Assembly: GCF_002871345.2 (NCBI RefSeq)
Contig: NZ_CP136964.1
Span: forward strand, 1,617,678-1,681,677
Origin: Nosocomiicoccus massiliensis
GTDB taxonomy: Bacteria > Bacillota > Bacilli > Staphylococcales > Salinicoccaceae
DNA length: 64,000 nucleotides
Direction: 5' to 3'
Shown here: positions 61,938 through 64,000 of the stretch, one piece after another
Numbering within the stretch: position 1 is the stretch's first letter
Layout of the letters: each line of letters opens with the position of its first letter
The notes under the pieces: generated by a model
Database searches by the model: none
Told to the model about the DNA's origin: nothing
The model's input: the letters and a program-made list of their open reading frames with translations, nothing else
Program-made: the position numbers and the translations under genes

Positions 61938-62210
61938 ATGCAACAAAAGACTTTTTCTATTGTCGATGAAACAGGTATTCATGCGAGACCTGCGACAAAA
62001 CTTGTGCAAACAGCAACGAAGTTTAAAGCAAACATTGACTTAGAATATAACAGTAAAAAAGTAAACTTAAAGTCTATCATGGGCGTCATGTCACTTGGTG
62101 TTGGCAAGGGTGCTGAAATTACGATTCACGCAGACGGTGATGATGAAACAGAAGCGCTTGAAGCAATTCAAAACACATTAGTTCATGAAGGTCTGATAGG
62201 TGATGAGTAA
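61938..62210 (+). CDS. ptsH: phosphocarrier protein HPr
   Basis: Cytosolic phosphocarrier of the sugar phosphotransferase system, passing phosphate from Enzyme I to EIIA, and corepressor of CcpA when phosphorylated on Ser. 90 residues. His15 in [16 protein letters not shown] and Ser46 in [19 protein letters not shown] are intact; the sequence is highly conserved. SD AAAGGAGA. It overlaps ptsI by 8 bases. Confidence 0.97.
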   Translation: MQQKTFSIVDETGIHARPATKLVQTATKFKANIDLEYNSKKVNLKSIMGVMSLGVGKGAEITIHADGDDETEALEAIQNTLVHEGLIGDE

Positions 62211-63891
62211 ACTCACAGGTATTACAGTTGAACCAGGGATTGTTAGTGGAAAAGTTGTCGTCATAAGAGACGTCAACTTTGATATTAACAAGAACGAGGT
62301 AGACGCTGCTTCTATTTGGAGAGAGCATCAAAGACTCGATATCGCAATAGAGACATCTAAAAGAGAACTTCGTGTTATTCAAGATAATAGGGAGTTCTCT
62401 ATTTCTTTAGGTGATGAAGCGATATTAGAAGCACAAATTATGATGCTCGAAGATCCGTACTTTATCGAGGATATTCGAGATGTTATTAACAAAGGGAAGA
62501 CGGCAGAATACGCGGTTAACTTTGTAAAAGAAGCACTGACGGAATCATTTAACGCAATTGAAGACGCGTATTTACGTGCACGTCGTAACGACGTTATCGA
62601 TTTAACAGAACGTATTATTGCAAATCTTTTATATACGCCACGTGTAGACTTTTCACAACTAAATTCTGATACGATTATCGTTGCAAAAGAATTGCCACCG
62701 TCTATTACGGCAAGTCTCGATAAAAAGTATATTAAAGGCGTCGTGTTAGAATCCGGTGCAAAACATTCTCACACAGGCTTACTCTTAATGTCAAAGGGAA
62801 TCCCTGCGTTATTTAACGTCGGTGACGTTTTAAGTTACGCAGAGGACAGCCATTATGCGATTTTAAACAGCGCGGACGGTGTCATTAATTTCTCACCGAC
62901 AAAAGAAGAACTAGAAGCAATTTTTCTTATGAAAGAAAAGAATGAACAAATCGAACTGACGAAAGATACGTATTCAAAAGATCACGTAAAAATCCGTGTA
63001 TCTGCTAACGTTTCTGTTCAGTCATCCGTAGAAGAAGCCATTCAATATAAAGCTGATGGCGCGGGGTTAATGCGCACGGAATTCATGTATATGAGTCACA
63101 ATGATTTCCCAAAAGAGACAGATGAAAATAGAGTTTATGAATCCGTCGTAAAAGCACTAGATGACGTGACGTTTCGATTACTCGATATCGGTGGGGATAA
63201 GTTTTTACCTTATCATCCTGAAGAGTTGCTCGATGAAGTCAACCCAGCACTCGGTACCCGTGGAGTAAGATTTTTAAAACTACATGAACGTACACTTCGT
63301 CAACAAATCCGTGCGATCATTCGTGCGAGTCGATTTGGTACGGTTAAAATTATGGTGCCGATGGTCACGTCCGTCGAAGAGTTTTTATGGATTAAAAACA
63401 TCTTAAATGAAGAAAAAATTCATTTACGAATGACAGACAAAATCGATCTCGGTGCGATGATTGAAACACCGGCTGCAGCAATACATGTCGATAGTTTCGC
63501 TAAACATGCGGATTTTTTAAGTATCGGAACGAACGATTTAACACAGTTTTTACTTGCGTTTGACCGTACGAGCCCGAACTTTGATTTACTCGCTCAATCG
63601 ATGCATCCTAGTATTTTTAAAGTGATTCGTAACGTCGTTATGAGCGGGAAAAAATACGATATCCCTGTGTCAATATGCGGTGTGCTCGGCCAAAATTTAG
63701 AAGCATTACCGATATTACTTGGACTTGGTATTCGTCATATTAGTATCGATCCTAATAAAATGGTAGAAGTGAAAACTCGTATTTCACAGTTAAAAATTAA
63801 ACAGCTGCAAAGACTGCGTCCTTTACTCGCACAAATTGAAACAGAAGAAGAACTGCTGTCTATCGCACGCAAACTCGATAAATCAACCTAA
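62203..63891 (+). CDS. ptsI: PTS Enzyme I (divergent)
   Basis: PEP-protein phosphotransferase starting the PTS cascade. 562 residues (usual about 572). Layout is complete: the HPr-binding helical domain (about 30-140), the phosphohistidine domain (His190 in GAKHSHTG), the C-terminal PEP barrel with [44 protein letters not shown] and the catalytic Cys near 492 ([10 protein letters not shown]). The phosphoacceptor segment is unusual: most Enzymes I have GGRTSHSAIMARSLEIPAV, here [19 protein letters not shown], and the end GNRALSMSATS-type region reads [15 protein letters not shown] 62203 overlaps the ptsH end. It is either functional-divergent or a specialised paralogue. Confidence 0.9.
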   Translation: MSKLTGITVEPGIVSGKVVVIRDVNFDINKNEVDAASIWREHQRLDIAIETSKRELRVIQDNREFSISLGDEAILEAQIMMLEDPYFIEDIRDVINKGKTAEYAVNFVKEALTESFNAIEDAYLRARRNDVIDLTERIIANLLYTPRVDFSQLNSDTIIVAKELPPSITASLDKKYIKGVVLESGAKHSHTGLLLMSKGIPALFNVGDVLSYAEDSHYAILNSADGVINFSPTKEELEAIFLMKEKNEQIELTKDTYSKDHVKIRVSANVSVQSSVEEAIQYKADGAGLMRTEFMYMSHNDFPKETDENRVYESVVKALDDVTFRLLDIGGDKFLPYHPEELLDEVNPALGTRGVRFLKLHERTLRQQIRAIIRASRFGTVKIMVPMVTSVEEFLWIKNILNEEKIHLRMTDKIDLGAMIETPAAAIHVDSFAKHADFLSIGTNDLTQFLLAFDRTSPNFDLLAQSMHPSIFKVIRNVVMSGKKYDIPVSICGVLGQNLEALPILLGLGIRHISIDPNKMVEVKTRISQLKIKQLQRLRPLLAQIETEEELLSIARKLDKST

Positions 63892-63915
63892 ATACACTCG
63901 TATTTAGGATTTTTT
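63887..63915 (+). terminator. ptsI terminator
   Basis: 8-bp stem CCTAAATA (63887-63894) with TATTTAGG (63901-63908), then ATTTTTTG; includes the ptsI stop codon. Confidence 0.82.
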
Positions 63916-63934
63916 GATTTTAATTATGAATCTT

Positions 63935-63964
63935 TTGTGAAAGTCTGAACATGTGTACTATACT
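63935..63964 (+). promoter_or_regulatory. promoter for a gene beyond the window
   Basis: -35 TTGTGA (63935-63940), 18-base spacer, -10 TATACT (63959-63964); GAGGAGG near 63990 is an SD. In S. aureus cydAB lies not far beyond ptsI, so that is a candidate. Confidence 0.55.
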
Positions 63965-64000
63965 AGATACAAGAAGTGTTAATAATAGAGGAGGAAAAGT

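Overview
The window is low-GC Firmicutes DNA with dense, strongly SD-led genes. The gene order fabF, trpS, spx, mecA, coiA, pepF, spxH (yjbH), truncated globin, CYTH, UPF0738, relQ, nadK, mgtE, fabI matches what I remember of the Staphylococcus aureus chromosome. A Lys-type MurE, a tarIJL ribitol-teichoate set and folD/purD/ptsHI point the same way. Several differences suggest a non-Staphylococcus member of the Staphylococcaceae (Jeotgalicoccus, Nosocomiicoccus or Salinicoccus-like): no rluD or cpaA around mgtE, a gluconate-dehydrogenase/TatC block, and purD without the rest of the pur operon. I cannot name the genus from sequence alone.

Layout. 1-8.3 kb: fabF 3' end, putP, trpS, spx, mecA, a frameshifted coiA, pepF. 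8.3-14.3 kb: spxH/trHb/CYTH on the minus strand, diverging from UPF0738-relQ-nadK-mgtE and then fabI with a FapR-type operator. 14.3-28.3 kb: esterase, AI-2E-family exporter, an M23 peptidase without signal peptide, a Tat-exported gluconate-dehydrogenase-type pair, an intergenic hairpin-repeat cluster, tatC, murE-prfC, a yybP-ykoY manganese riboswitch with terC-htrA, and ktrB. 28.36-30.18 kb: an intact IS1182-type insertion sequence with a terminator-like hairpin at each end. 30.2-31.6 kb: DUF2187 protein, a small sigma factor, and a divergent comK.

31.6-48.7 kb is a large wall-teichoic-acid region. One operon holds tarA, a Wzz/CapA-like protein, a CapB-like ATPase with a broken Walker A, and an 863-residue TagF-like polymerase. 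It is followed by an LCP attachment enzyme, tarB-tarD, tarF-tarG-tarH (TarH carrying a C-terminal GW-like extension), a TarP/TarS-like glycosyltransferase, and tarL-tarJ-tarI. Together they predict a poly(ribitol-phosphate) wall polymer, possibly with a second polymer or a length-control module.

48.8-64 kb: lipoprotein, RND efflux pump, SLC13/RCK transporter, PfpI/DJ-1 protein, and a secreted two-Ig-domain protein. Then comes a roughly 650-bp gene-free array of 235-bp tandem repeats packed with hairpins, followed by folD, purD, a polytopic membrane protein, hutG, a small EcsC/DUF697-like protein, and ptsH-ptsI with an unusually divergent Enzyme I. The last 85 bases hold a promoter and an SD for a gene that starts beyond the window.

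Functional themes are cell-envelope assembly (murE, tar genes, LCP), Spx/ClpXP stress control (spx, mecA, spxH), competence remnants (comK present, coiA broken) and metal or ion homeostasis (terC riboswitch, mgtE, ktrB). The features that known families explain least are the two hairpin-repeat clusters, the two terminators whose 3' arm contains the next gene's SD, and the Wzz-like/degenerate-ATPase pair inside a teichoate operon.
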